DNA of 55,577 nt from Bacteroidales bacterium (GTDB taxonomy: Bacteria; Bacteroidota; Bacteroidia; Bacteroidales; PWNQ01), in the NCBI GenBank assembly GCA_021740245.1, contig JAIPAE010000003.1, positions 1 through 55,577 on the forward strand. Reading direction: 5' to 3'. The notes under the pieces are model-generated. The model did no database searches. It saw only the letters and a list, made by a program, of their open reading frames with translations, and was not told the origin of the DNA. Of the stretch, positions 34,580 through 44,262 are shown in pieces. Each line of letters begins with the position of its first letter. The stretch's first letter is position 1. Position numbers and translations under genes: made by a program.

Positions 34580-37500
34580 ATGATACGAAATGTTCTATTA
34601 AGCATTATAACCATTTTACTACTTTCCCCTGCTTTTGTAAATGCACAGGTGATCAGGGAAATATCTAAAGACCCACAGGTTTTTCCAGAAGAACTGATTC
34701 GAATGGCAGAAAGCATCAATAAACGAGAAGTCAAAAAAGAAGCCGAAGAATTTGCAATGCAGTTCAATCGGATGTGGGCTTCAGATACGCTGAATTCAGA
34801 ACAGAAGAAGGCCGTAGTCGAAACAATCAACAGAATGCTGCAAAAAAGAATTTCTGTTGATCCGTCGGTTTTTAAGTATCTACATACGGTTTATGAACTT
34901 TGTCGCACCGATCATTTTGATAAAGACTTTAAAGGTATGACTTCCGGCCTTCATTACTTTACCAAACGGCTACAGCGGACTCATGTAGAAGAAACTATAG
35001 CTCGCCTGGAACATTTCGTAAAAGATCATACACTTACAACACTTACCTCTTCCACCTGGAAATCAACCTCTGGCAATTACAAAATACGCTTTGATAACTC
35101 CGATCGCACTTTCAAAATATTAATACCCAAAACAGACCTCATCGCCTATGCATACAAAGACTCCAGTGTGATCTACAATACAAGCGGATATTATGACCTT
35201 AGACGAAAACGCTGGTATGGCAAGGGAGGAATTGTGACCTGGGAAAATGCCGGATACAACCCGGATATAGTCTATGCAAAATTGGATGAATATGATATCA
35301 ACATGCAGTTTACTAAATACCGCGTGAATCGTGTCAACTTTTTTCATAAAGAATACTTTTCGGAGCCGTTGATTGGTCGTTTGAGTAACCAAACTGAGGT
35401 CGGTTCCACCAGCCGCAATAAAAAACGTGTTAATTACCCCCGGTTTATAGCCTCAGAAGGTCAAAAAACCATTAATAATATCTTTCCTGGTGTGGACTAC
35501 AACGGCGGGTTTTCAATGCTCGGGAGCAGATTTGTAGCCTCATCATCCAAAAAAAATCTGGCCTCAATCCTTATCAGCAAAGATGAAAAACCTTTTATAC
35601 GCCTGATGTCCAACAACTTTGCCATGGATTCAGCCCGTATCAAAAGTGAATTATCAGCGCTGACCATTTACCTGGATGAGGATTCTGTTTACCATCCCGC
35701 AGTCCGTTTTACCTATGACAATAACAATCAGTTATTATCCATATACCGCGATCAGGAAGGCCTATCCAGAAGTCCCTTTTTTGATACTTATCATATGGTT
35801 GATATTGATGTTGAGGCTATCTTTTGGAATATTGACGAAGAGAAAATCCTGCTCCGGAACATCCCGTCCTCATCCGACAGAAACACAGCATTTTTTCGTT
35901 CAATGAACTTCTTTGATGAACAGGAATTCAACCATATAAAAGGAATGGATCGTACCAACCCCATATATCATATTCAATCTTTTTATGAAAATACAGGGAT
36001 GAAAGAATTTCATCTTAACAACATGGTTAATTTCATAGGCTATGCACCGCATATGGTAAAATCTATGCTACTGAAGCTGGCCAATATGGGGTTTCTGAAT
36101 TATGATCTGAATAACGATATGGTAACCATACGCGATCGCCTCTTTCATTACCTTGAAGCAAGACAGGGAAAACGTGATTATGATGTGATCAATTTCAATT
36201 CACGAACACAAAAGAAAAGCAACGGGGAGCTCAGCCTGCTCGACTATAATATGAAACTTTATGGTATCCACACCATACAACTCAGCGATTCACAGAATGT
36301 AGTGATTAATCCCAGGGAGAACTCACTCACATTGAAGAAAAACCGGGATTTTGAATTTGACGGAAGAATCAAAGCCGGGCGCTTCGTAATCCATGGTAAC
36401 GGCTTTGAATTTTCCTACGAAAAATTTGGCATCGAAATGCCTCTTATTGATTCAATGCAATTCTGGGTAAAACCCTTTGAAGAGGACAAAGACAAATATG
36501 CCAATCGCAGATATGTAGAAAGTACGATACAAGATATGCAGGGCGAACTGGTCATTGATAAAGCCAATAATAAATCCGGCAGAAAATCATACCCGAAATA
36601 TCCGATTCTCAAAAACGAGAAAAATGCTTATGTCTATTACGACAAAAACTGCATCTATCCAAACATATATAAACCTGATGAGTTCTATTACCGTTTAGAC
36701 CCGTTTACTATTGACAGCCTTGATAATTTCACTACTGAGGGCTTACAATTTACGGGTTATTTGGCCTCATCGGGGATATTCCCTGTTATTAATCAACCGC
36801 TGGCGGTTCAAAAAGATTATTCCTTAGGGTTCATACATAACACTCCATCAACAGGCTATAATATTTACGGCGGAAAGGGACACTATAATGATCATATCCG
36901 TTTAAGTAACCAGGGGCTGGAAGGCAGCGGAGAGTTAAAATACCTGACGGCAAAAGCAAAATCTGTTGAATTCGATTTTTTCCCTGACAGCACAAATGCT
37001 TTAGCCAATGAATATGTCGTAAAAGAACAAAGCGGACAGGTGCAATATCCGGCTGTTACAGCCACTAACGTGAGGCTGCATTGGGAACCCTATAATGATA
37101 TCATGACCGTTAAAAGCCAGGTAAAACCGGTTAGCATGTTTAATCAACAAGCAAACATTGACGGAAAACTAAAATATACGCCTGATAAAATGACCGGAAA
37201 AGGAAAAATGCATATTGCCGATGCTGATATTTCTTCAGACCGTTTTGTTTATGCAAAACAAGATATCTATGCGGATACCTGTGACTTTAAACTAATTGCT
37301 AAATCTGATGAATTTGGATTAGGTACCGGCGATAAAGTGGAACATGACCTGATCACTAATAATTACAAAGCTGAGATATCTTTTAAAACCCGTAAAGGGA
37401 AATTTACATCAAACAGCGGCTCCTCACGGGTTAAATTTCCTGTCAATCAATATATTGGCTTTATCGACCAATTCAACTGGTTTATGGATAAAGAAGAAAT

Positions 37501-39148
37501 TGCTTTCTCATCTACATTATCGGAAAAAATGGCTAATGTTTACGACCAGTACACCCAGGATCAATTAATTGACAGCACATTACAAGGTGCCCGTTTTATT
37601 TCAATACATCCGGCACAGGATTCTCTTGAGTTTATAGCGGATTATGCAGTTTACAGTCGTAATGAGCAAACACTTCATGCCAACGGCATCCGGATACTAC
37701 GCATTGCAGATGCTGCAATCTTTCCTGTGGACAAAAAGCTACTGATCAAACGGCGCGCTGAGATCGAACCGCTTCAAAAAGCTACAATCCTGACTAATAC
37801 AACAACCCGCTACCATCAAATTTACAATGCCACTATTAATATCGATGGCAGATACCAATATCATGCGCGTGGAGATTATGACTACGTAGATAATAACAAT
37901 GAAATACAAACCATATATCTGAATGATATTTCTGTAAATAAAAACAGGATAACTAATGCATCAGGTGAAATAAAGCAAGATGATGACTTTAAGTTAAGTC
38001 CGGCATTTAAGTTCAAAGGACAGACAAACCTGATATCCACAGATCAATATCTGACTTTCGATGGTGGTTTTAGTGTCAGAAACCAGTGCGATACAATGCC
38101 TGATCAATGGGTTAAGTTCAAGTCGGTTATCCGACCAGACAGCGTTATGCTACCGGTAGACTCAAATGCTAAGACTATTCATGACAGGGCGACCTATGCA
38201 TCCATTCTGCACGCAAAAGACCGTAAACAGATTTACAGTTCTTTCTTTACGCAGGATAACACGCATCGCCTGCGACAGGGAAATGCCATTTTCAGTTCTT
38301 TCGGACATCTTATTTTTGATGAAGTATCTTCAGAATACAGACTGGCATCCAAAGAACGGTTAAACAACAAAACAGCAAGCGGAAATTATACAGCATATAA
38401 TACCAGAGACTGCATCCATACAGGCGAAGGTGAGATTAACTTCTTTGAAGAAACCGGACAGGTGGATATACAGATGCTTGGCAAAGCAGAGCATTATATC
38501 CTTGACGATTCAACACAAATTAGCGGAACCCTGGCCCTTGATTTCCTCTTTGATGAAAATGCACTGGAATATATGGCTAACAGTATCAATTCATATAGCA
38601 ACCTGAAAGGTGTTGAATTAAACTCAGATCGCTTTAAAGTAGCCATACGTAACATGGTTGAACCCGGATTAGCTGAAGAACTCATTAATGAGATCAACCT
38701 GTACAATAAAATAGAAAAAGTTCCGGACAAATTTAAACGGACTATGATCCTTACCGATGTTTCACTCAAATGGGATGACTATTCGCAAAGTTTTATTTCC
38801 AAAGCACCCGTTGGAATTGCATTTTTAGGTGATCAACAGGTAACCCGTTATGTGGATGCCTACATCATATTCAACAAGGGCAGGCGCGGAGGTTTCAGAG
38901 AAGGTGAATTCACCATTTTACTGGAGATATCATCTGCAGAATGGTATTATTTTAACTACAGACCAACAGGCGCTATGACAGTAGTTGCTGCATCCGATGA
39001 GTTTAAAACAATAATCAGTGAACTAAAAGCTAAAGAAAGAGAGCAGGAAGCTACAGATAATAAAAGATCATTCAGATATAACCTGGGTGGCAGTATACAG
39101 CGGGAACAATTTTTAAGGAATATAAAAAGATTAACAGGAGACCGGTAA
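34580..39148 (+). CDS. Giant exported protein of unknown function (1522 residues)
   Basis: I do not recognise a family. A clear signal peptide (residues 1-22, LLLSPAFVNA then QVIRE) is followed by a helical region (about 25-160), then mostly beta-rich sequence to the end. Residues about 450-540 are different: helical, with HHxxV-type spacing (HLNNMVNFIGYAPHMV, MLLKLANMGFLNYDLNNDMV), resembling a winged-helix module. Long stretches have repeated short strands with G-x-G turns (DGRIKAGRFVIHGNGFEF; NQGLEGSGELKYLTAKAKS; DGRYQYHARGDYDYVD), as in large envelope or beta-solenoid proteins. There is no T9SS tail and no lipobox. Twelve bases after prmA and 4 before plsY, so very likely co-transcribed with core genes. 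The frame is intact across 4.5 kb. Confidence 0.85.
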   Translation: MIRNVLLSIITILLLSPAFVNAQVIREISKDPQVFPEELIRMAESINKREVKKEAEEFAMQFNRMWASDTLNSEQKKAVVETINRMLQKRISVDPSVFKYLHTVYELCRTDHFDKDFKGMTSGLHYFTKRLQRTHVEETIARLEHFVKDHTLTTLTSSTWKSTSGNYKIRFDNSDRTFKILIPKTDLIAYAYKDSSVIYNTSGYYDLRRKRWYGKGGIVTWENAGYNPDIVYAKLDEYDINMQFTKYRVNRVNFFHKEYFSEPLIGRLSNQTEVGSTSRNKKRVNYPRFIASEGQKTINNIFPGVDYNGGFSMLGSRFVASSSKKNLASILISKDEKPFIRLMSNNFAMDSARIKSELSALTIYLDEDSVYHPAVRFTYDNNNQLLSIYRDQEGLSRSPFFDTYHMVDIDVEAIFWNIDEEKILLRNIPSSSDRNTAFFRSMNFFDEQEFNHIKGMDRTNPIYHIQSFYENTGMKEFHLNNMVNFIGYAPHMVKSMLLKLANMGFLNYDLNNDMVTIRDRLFHYLEARQGKRDYDVINFNSRTQKKSNGELSLLDYNMKLYGIHTIQLSDSQNVVINPRENSLTLKKNRDFEFDGRIKAGRFVIHGNGFEFSYEKFGIEMPLIDSMQFWVKPFEEDKDKYANRRYVESTIQDMQGELVIDKANNKSGRKSYPKYPILKNEKNAYVYYDKNCIYPNIYKPDEFYYRLDPFTIDSLDNFTTEGLQFTGYLASSGIFPVINQPLAVQKDYSLGFIHNTPSTGYNIYGGKGHYNDHIRLSNQGLEGSGELKYLTAKAKSVEFDFFPDSTNALANEYVVKEQSGQVQYPAVTATNVRLHWEPYNDIMTVKSQVKPVSMFNQQANIDGKLKYTPDKMTGKGKMHIADADISSDRFVYAKQDIYADTCDFKLIAKSDEFGLGTGDKVEHDLITNNYKAEISFKTRKGKFTSNSGSSRVKFPVNQYIGFIDQFNWFMDKEEIAFSSTLSEKMANVYDQYTQDQLIDSTLQGARFISIHPAQDSLEFIADYAVYSRNEQTLHANGIRILRIADAAIFPVDKKLLIKRRAEIEPLQKATILTNTTTRYHQIYNATINIDGRYQYHARGDYDYVDNNNEIQTIYLNDISVNKNRITNASGEIKQDDDFKLSPAFKFKGQTNLISTDQYLTFDGGFSVRNQCDTMPDQWVKFKSVIRPDSVMLPVDSNAKTIHDRATYASILHAKDRKQIYSSFFTQDNTHRLRQGNAIFSSFGHLIFDEVSSEYRLASKERLNNKTASGNYTAYNTRDCIHTGEGEINFFEETGQVDIQMLGKAEHYILDDSTQISGTLALDFLFDENALEYMANSINSYSNLKGVELNSDRFKVAIRNMVEPGLAEELINEINLYNKIEKVPDKFKRTMILTDVSLKWDDYSQSFISKAPVGIAFLGDQQVTRYVDAYIIFNKGRRGGFREGEFTILLEISSAEWYYFNYRPTGAMTVVAASDEFKTIISELKAKEREQEATDNKRSFRYNLGGSIQREQFLRNIKRLTGDR

Positions 39149-39152
39149 CGTA

Positions 39153-39764
39153 ATGGAATGGATAAGTATACTAACCGGATATATATTAGGCTCAGTACCC
39201 TCTGCGGTATGGCTTGGACAAACATTTCACAACACTGACGTACGGGAATATGGTTCAAAAAATGCAGGAGCCACTAATACCTTCAGGGTGTTGGGTTGGA
39301 AAACCGGTGTTATTGTGTTGCTATCGGATATGATCAAAGGTTACGGCGCAATTCTGATTTGTGAACGCATTTTTTCACTTCCGCCACAGGATACAGTTCT
39401 GGTTCTGACCGGAGCAACTGCAGTCCTGGGTCATATTTTTCCACTGTTTGCCGGCTTCAGGGGCGGGAAAGGAATTGCCACACTGGCAGGAATTGGTATC
39501 GCTCTTTTCCCTTTGTCTTTTATTATTATTCTGGGAATTTTTCTGCTGGTCTTTCTGAGTACACGCTATGTGTCGCTGGGCTCTATTATCGGAGCCATTA
39601 GCCTGCCGTTTGTCTCATTCTTTATAGAACAGAACCAAAATCCTCAGATTGTCGTTTTTACGATTATTATTGCCATCATCGTTCCAATGACTCATCGTAA
39701 AAATATAATTCGCTTGAAAAAAGGCACAGAGAAAAAACTGAAAATTACTAATAACAAAAATTAA
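39153..39764 (+). CDS. plsY: Glycerol-3-phosphate acyltransferase PlsY
   Basis: A 203-residue membrane enzyme that acylates glycerol-3-phosphate with acyl-phosphate, the first step of phospholipid synthesis. Motif 1 is GYILGSVPSAVWLGQ, motif 2 SKNAGATNTFRVLGW and motif 3 AGFRGGKGIATLAG, with about five membrane helices. The extra C-terminal tail is basic. It lies 4 bases after the giant exported protein and 42 before cdaA. Confidence 0.96.
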   Translation: MEWISILTGYILGSVPSAVWLGQTFHNTDVREYGSKNAGATNTFRVLGWKTGVIVLLSDMIKGYGAILICERIFSLPPQDTVLVLTGATAVLGHIFPLFAGFRGGKGIATLAGIGIALFPLSFIIILGIFLLVFLSTRYVSLGSIIGAISLPFVSFFIEQNQNPQIVVFTIIIAIIVPMTHRKNIIRLKKGTEKKLKITNNKN

Positions 39765-39806
39765 ACCTAAAAAAATCGTTAATTTTGAGCGCAGATTAAA
39801 TATGTT

Positions 39807-40604
39807 ATGACTGAATTATTAATCAATGCTTTTATTCAAATCCGCATACTGGATGTCATTGATATCCTGATGGTGGCATATTTACTTTACGCCTTGTATA
39901 ATCTCATAAAAGGCACGGCCGCCATAAACATTTTCGTAGGCATCGTTGCCTTTTACCTTATTTGGCAAATAGTGAAAGCTGCTCAAATGGAGTTGCTCAG
40001 TGAAATCCTGGGGAAATTTATTAGTGTTGGTGTTTTAGCGCTGATTATAGTATTTCAGCAAGAGATCAGAAAATTTCTGTTATTAATAGGTACTCCGAAT
40101 TTTATCAACCGTAAATCCCAGAATCTTTTTTTCTGGCGTACTAACGGTGATAACAAGGAGCAGCTAAATGTGGATGTAATCACCAGTGCATGCCAGCAAA
40201 TGTCCAATCAGAAAACAGGAGCATTGATAGTATTAACCCATAGGCACGAACTGGAAGAACCTATGCAAACCGGAATATTCATGGATGCAGAACTTTCATC
40301 TCAGCTTATTGAAAGTATCTTTTACAAAGAAAATCCATTACATGACGGAGCTATTATCATACATGGCAACCGCATTTTGGCTGCCCGTTGCATCCTTCCT
40401 GTTTCAAAACGCACGGACTTTCCTCCTATTTACGGCTTAAGACACCGCGCTGCACTGGGAATCACCGAACAAACCGATGCCAGTGCGGTAATCGTCTCTG
40501 AACAAACAGGGCAAATCGCCTATGCGAGGCGGGGTAAATTGACATCAAACCTCAAAGCAGAAGTACTAAAATCTATCCTGGAAAAAGAATTTAAAAATAC
40601 CTAA
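39807..40604 (+). CDS. cdaA: Diadenylate cyclase CdaA (c-di-AMP synthase)
   Basis: A 265-residue membrane enzyme that condenses two ATP to c-di-AMP. Three N-terminal helices (about 13-85) and a DAC domain from about 100: GALIVLTHRHELEEPM, the catalytic DGA in NPLHDGAIIIHGNRI, and RHR in YGLRHRAALGITEQTD. c-di-AMP controls potassium and osmolyte uptake and cell-wall state. No CdaR or GlmM gene is adjacent. A TAATTTTG at 39780-39787 could act as an internal promoter. It converges on the TPR lipoprotein gene. Confidence 0.95.
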   Translation: MTELLINAFIQIRILDVIDILMVAYLLYALYNLIKGTAAINIFVGIVAFYLIWQIVKAAQMELLSEILGKFISVGVLALIIVFQQEIRKFLLLIGTPNFINRKSQNLFFWRTNGDNKEQLNVDVITSACQQMSNQKTGALIVLTHRHELEEPMQTGIFMDAELSSQLIESIFYKENPLHDGAIIIHGNRILAARCILPVSKRTDFPPIYGLRHRAALGITEQTDASAVIVSEQTGQIAYARRGKLTSNLKAEVLKSILEKEFKNT

Positions 40605-40670
40605 GCAGATATAATGTCGTTAGGATTCTCAATCTCAATTCCTGCAATCTGGTCAACTATAACTTATCAA

Positions 40671-41231
40671 TTATGACGCAACTGTTGTATCCTGTTTTTC
40701 AAACTCCTCGATGATCTCGTTAAGATCTTTACCCAGGGTTTTAATCAGCATCTCAGCATCATCAGCAAATTCACTGTCAGGATACTCGTCCATTAGTCTC
40801 CGGTATGCTTTTTCTGCTTTGTTATAATCCTTCAGGTTGTCTTCATAGATCGTTCCCCGGAAAATCAACACCTGTGGCATATAAGAAGATTCGGGGTAAG
40901 TAGCTTCTAAACGTTTGAGTCGTTTCAAAGCTGCGTTATGGGCCTCCAGTGCAATATCTATCCGTGCTGCTTTAAATAAATAGTTGGAAGCCAAAGAATC
41001 TTCTTTGGAAAAATCATCAGCAAATTTCACATAACGTTTTATCAACAGCCGGGCACTATCCTTATTCACAGGACCGTCAATATCTGTAAACAGCTCTTCT
41101 TCAAGCTCATTTATTGCCTGCATCTGGGCTTCTTTACTTGCAGCTTCATCTTTGGATTTATTTTCAGAATTACACGAAGCAAATAACAAAGCCGGCATTA
41201 ATGCAATCATAAAGATTTTTAGCATTCTCAT
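40671..41231 (-). CDS. TPR-containing lipoprotein
   Basis: A 186-residue predicted lipoprotein (signal ends LLFASC, Cys20). After an acidic, Lys/Glu-rich linker comes a helical TPR-like region (about 75-170): SNYLFKAARIDIALEAHNAA, TYPESSYMPQVLIFRGTIYE, YNKAEKAYRRLMDEYPDSEF. This resembles BamD/YbgF-like periplasmic scaffold repeats, but is too short for BamD. Role unknown. Last gene of ruvX-def-TPR (gaps 12 and 17 bases). Confidence 0.8.
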   Translation of the reverse strand: MRMLKIFMIALMPALLFASCNSENKSKDEAASKEAQMQAINELEEELFTDIDGPVNKDSARLLIKRYVKFADDFSKEDSLASNYLFKAARIDIALEAHNAALKRLKRLEATYPESSYMPQVLIFRGTIYEDNLKDYNKAEKAYRRLMDEYPDSEFADDAEMLIKTLGKDLNEIIEEFEKQDTTVAS

Positions 41232-41248
41232 AATTTCTTGATTTTGGT

Positions 41249-41818
41249 TTATTTTCTCTTTTTTAAATTCGGATAAAGCATACGATATCCGGGGTCCACC
41301 TTTCCATAAGCAATATCTCTGAGTTTCCCGCGAATAAGTGTTTTACGCAAAGGGCTTAAACGATCCGTAAACAATATTCCTTCAAGATGATCATATTCAT
41401 GCTGAATAATACGCCCAAGCATACCAGCGTATTTTTCATCATGAAATTCCCAGTTTTCATCGTAATACTGAATATGAACCTCATCTTTCCGGATAACTTC
41501 TTCATTGATACCCGGAATACTCAGGCATCCTTCATCCATTCCCCATTTATCACCTTCTTTCTCAATTACCTTCGGATTAATAAAAACCTTTTTGAAATCT
41601 TTAGCTTCAGGTATTTCTTTTTCATAAGGTGTGGCATCAATAAGAAAAAGTCTTATGGAAAGATTTACCTGTGGAGCAGCAAGCCCCACACCTTTGGAAT
41701 GATACATAGTCTCGAACATGTTCTCGATCAGACCATGTAATCCCTCATAATCTTTGTCAATTTTCTTTGCTTTTTTTCTAAGTGTTGGATGTCCATATGC
41801 TGTAACTGGCATCATCAT
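41249..41818 (-). CDS. def: Peptide deformylase
   Basis: A 189-residue metalloenzyme that removes the formyl group from new proteins. All three motifs are present: GVGLAAPQ (residues about 43-50), EGCLSIPG with the Cys ligand, and QHEYDHLEGILF with the two His ligands and catalytic Glu. The start is one of three consecutive Met codons. Lies 12 bases after ruvX. Confidence 0.97.
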   Translation of the reverse strand: MMMPVTAYGHPTLRKKAKKIDKDYEGLHGLIENMFETMYHSKGVGLAAPQVNLSIRLFLIDATPYEKEIPEAKDFKKVFINPKVIEKEGDKWGMDEGCLSIPGINEEVIRKDEVHIQYYDENWEFHDEKYAGMLGRIIQHEYDHLEGILFTDRLSPLRKTLIRGKLRDIAYGKVDPGYRMLYPNLKKRK

Positions 41819-41830
41819 GACTGTACAAAT

Positions 41831-42253
41831 TTAAAATTTTCGGTTCGGCTTTTCCATATAACTCTGTAAAATAATTGTAGCACTGATAGCATCTATTTTA
41901 CCTTTATTCTGACGGTCTTTCTTTTTAGTTCCCCCTTGAATCATAGCATCCAGGGCCATTTTTGAAGTAAAGCGTTCATCTATTCGTTCTACAGGTAATT
42001 GTGGAAATGTCTTTTTTAGTTTTTTAACAAACGGTTCTATAAATTCCGATGACTCAGAAGCAGTATTATCCATTTGACGCGCTTGCCCAATAACAAACCC
42101 TTCTGTTTCTTCTTTGTTTACGTAATCCTTTAAAAAAGTAAAAATATCTTTAGCATGCACTGTCGTTAGTGCATTAGCAATGATCTTCCCTGGATCGGTA
42201 ACGGCAATACCTACACGTTTACGCCCATAATCTATAGCAATTATTCGTCCCAT
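41831..42253 (-). CDS. ruvX: Putative pre-16S rRNA nuclease / Holliday-junction resolvase YqgF (RuvX)
   Basis: A 140-residue RNase H-fold nuclease of the YqgF family. It starts MGRIIAIDYGRKRVGIAVTD with the catalytic Asp, and keeps EGFVIGQARQMDNTASE, VERIDERFTSKMA, and KGKIDAISATIILQSYM with the final Asp. I use the ATG at 42253; a reading from 42289 adds 12 unrelated residues. A TAACTTTG -7 element on the minus strand (42262-42269) lies just upstream, giving almost no leader. Confidence 0.94.
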   Translation of the reverse strand: MGRIIAIDYGRKRVGIAVTDPGKIIANALTTVHAKDIFTFLKDYVNKEETEGFVIGQARQMDNTASESSEFIEPFVKKLKKTFPQLPVERIDERFTSKMALDAMIQGGTKKKDRQNKGKIDAISATIILQSYMEKPNRKF

Positions 42254-42322
42254 ATATTTTGCAAAGTTAGATAAAAAAGTATATTGCACGACAATCGACT
42301 GATATACTAATGATAACGCAAA

Positions 42323-44251
42323 TCATTCAATAACTTCAAATTCCGTCCTTCGGTTTTTTGCTCTCCCCTCTTCTGTATCATTGTCAGCTATCGGTTTCGA
42401 TTCACCAAAGCCTTTATACGATAAACGGTTTGGGGTTATTCCTTGTTGAATTAGAAAATCATAAACCGCTTTTGCCCTGTTTTCGGATAGCTTCTGGTTA
42501 TAAGCTTCATCACCACGGCTGTCCGTATGGCCCTGAATCCGTATATTGAGTTCCGGATTCTTGTTCAATAATTCTGCCAAACGGTTTAATTCAACCCGCG
42601 ACTCCGGCAGCAGATCATATTCATCATATTCAAAGAAGATATTATTCAGTACTACTGTTTCTCCTACCTGTATTGGTTTTAATGGTATATCTTTAATGAC
42701 CGGATCTGTTTTCTCACGCACATCCTTTAATTTAAAGTTATCCGAATAGAACAGGTAACCTTCTTTTTTCACATTTAATGCATAGTTTTTATTGGCAGGA
42801 ATCGAAAGCAAAAAGGCGCCGTCCTGTTTTGCAGAATAAGCATTGGTAATCACCTGACCAGAGTTCAGATCGATCAACTCAAATCTTGCCCTGAGCTTCA
42901 CTTTAGTAACTTTATCATAAACGATTCCTTTCATATACGTAACCGGGTCTGGCCTGGCCTCCATTGGCATATCAATGGCATAAATATCGAAACGTCCTTC
43001 GCCATTAAGCCTGTCGGTGGAGATATAAGCAATTTCGCCGGCTGCATTCACCTGTAGTCCAATTTCTTCACGATATGTATTGATCGGATATCCCAGATTT
43101 TGAGGTTCGGTCCAGCGTCCGTTTTCATCAAGACGCGAGACAAAAAAATCCAACTCACCCATTCCCAAGTGCCCGGCTGAGGAAAAATACAATGTATTAT
43201 TGTCGGGATGAATGAACGGATAACGTTCATTTTGAGGTGTATTTATTGTGCGTCCCAGATTTTCAGGATAAGACCAGTTTCCGTCTTCAAGCCGGGTAGT
43301 TTTATAAATATCGGATTTCCCCAGTCCTCCTTTACGCGTAGATGCAAAATAAATCGTTTTATTGTCTGACGCAATAGTTGGATGCGTATCCCATTGAGGG
43401 CTGTTTACACGATTGCCCATATTTTGAGGTTGACTCCAGCCGTCTTCACGGCGATAAGAAATATACAGATCACAACCCTTGACAGGGTCACAAGCAGTAT
43501 AAACCAAAAATGACCGGTCAGGCGAGATGAACATCGCCCCTTCATTCTCCAGGATATCGAACTGATTACTCATTTTTTGCCGTGGCAACCACTCTCCTGT
43601 TTCATTGTCCTTTTCAGAATAATAAAAATATTCCTCTTCAACATCTGGCTTGCTTTTATTAACAGGCTGACGAACAGTGAAGATCATATAAGACTCATCC
43701 ACAGTAATAGCATTGATCCACTCGCTGTAGGGTGAGTTTATATTACTTCCCAGATTGACAGGATTGTAAGGTACTGGATTCTTAATCTGTTCCAGGGCAA
43801 ATTCCACCTGATCCAGGTAACGCCTGTTTTTCATTAGTATCTTCTTATTTCTGCCTTTTTCCTGATAATAAATCAGGTTTTTCTTTGCCTTTTCATAATC
43901 CCCCAGCCTCAGATATAACTTTCCAATGTTAAAATAGGTCGGCAGAAAAAAATCAGGACGGATATCAACAGCATTTTTATAGGCTTTTAAAGCCATGGAG
44001 TCATTTTTCTCATCAAGATAAACCTGCCCCATCAGCAACCAAGGTTCAACAAACTGATTATCAATTTTGATTGCTTTTTGCAAGTGTTGTATAGCCAGTT
44101 CGTTATTATGGTTATCAAAGGCCTCAGTAGCTGATTCGTACTTCTTTATCGCCCGGTTTTTTGAAGAAGTATACAGACGGCCATTCTGAGGAACACTCTT
44201 ACACGAGATCAATATGGCGGGAAGAAACAAAAGCAAAAGTAGTTTACGCAT
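42323..44251 (-). CDS. PorE-like OmpA-family lipoprotein (TPR, PD40 propeller, CRD, OmpA)
   Basis: A 642-residue predicted lipoprotein (LISC, Cys17). Four modules in order: TPR (about 35-150; NELAIQHLQKAIKIDNQFVE, YEKAKKNLIYYQEKG); a WD40-like PD40 propeller (about 190-425; repeated MFISPDRSFLVYTAC, HPTIASDNKTIYFASTRKGG); a carboxypeptidase-regulatory-like beta domain (about 435-505); and an OmpA C-terminal peptidoglycan-binding domain (FFEYDEYDLLPESRVELNRL, IQGHTDSRGDEAYNQKLSEN, KNRRTEF). This order matches PorE, the lipoprotein thought to anchor the T9SS to peptidoglycan in Porphyromonas. The two T9SS cargo genes in this window are consistent with that. Eleven bases after folD. Confidence 0.82.
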   Translation of the reverse strand: MRKLLLLLFLPAILISCKSVPQNGRLYTSSKNRAIKKYESATEAFDNHNNELAIQHLQKAIKIDNQFVEPWLLMGQVYLDEKNDSMALKAYKNAVDIRPDFFLPTYFNIGKLYLRLGDYEKAKKNLIYYQEKGRNKKILMKNRRYLDQVEFALEQIKNPVPYNPVNLGSNINSPYSEWINAITVDESYMIFTVRQPVNKSKPDVEEEYFYYSEKDNETGEWLPRQKMSNQFDILENEGAMFISPDRSFLVYTACDPVKGCDLYISYRREDGWSQPQNMGNRVNSPQWDTHPTIASDNKTIYFASTRKGGLGKSDIYKTTRLEDGNWSYPENLGRTINTPQNERYPFIHPDNNTLYFSSAGHLGMGELDFFVSRLDENGRWTEPQNLGYPINTYREEIGLQVNAAGEIAYISTDRLNGEGRFDIYAIDMPMEARPDPVTYMKGIVYDKVTKVKLRARFELIDLNSGQVITNAYSAKQDGAFLLSIPANKNYALNVKKEGYLFYSDNFKLKDVREKTDPVIKDIPLKPIQVGETVVLNNIFFEYDEYDLLPESRVELNRLAELLNKNPELNIRIQGHTDSRGDEAYNQKLSENRAKAVYDFLIQQGITPNRLSYKGFGESKPIADNDTEEGRAKNRRTEFEVIE

Positions 44252-44262
44252 AGTAAGAATTG

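Noticed and set aside
34580..39148. TamB/AsmA- or LptD-like assignment for the giant protein
   Set aside because: I found no diagnostic motif for these families; the resemblance is only beta-rich composition and G-x-G turns.
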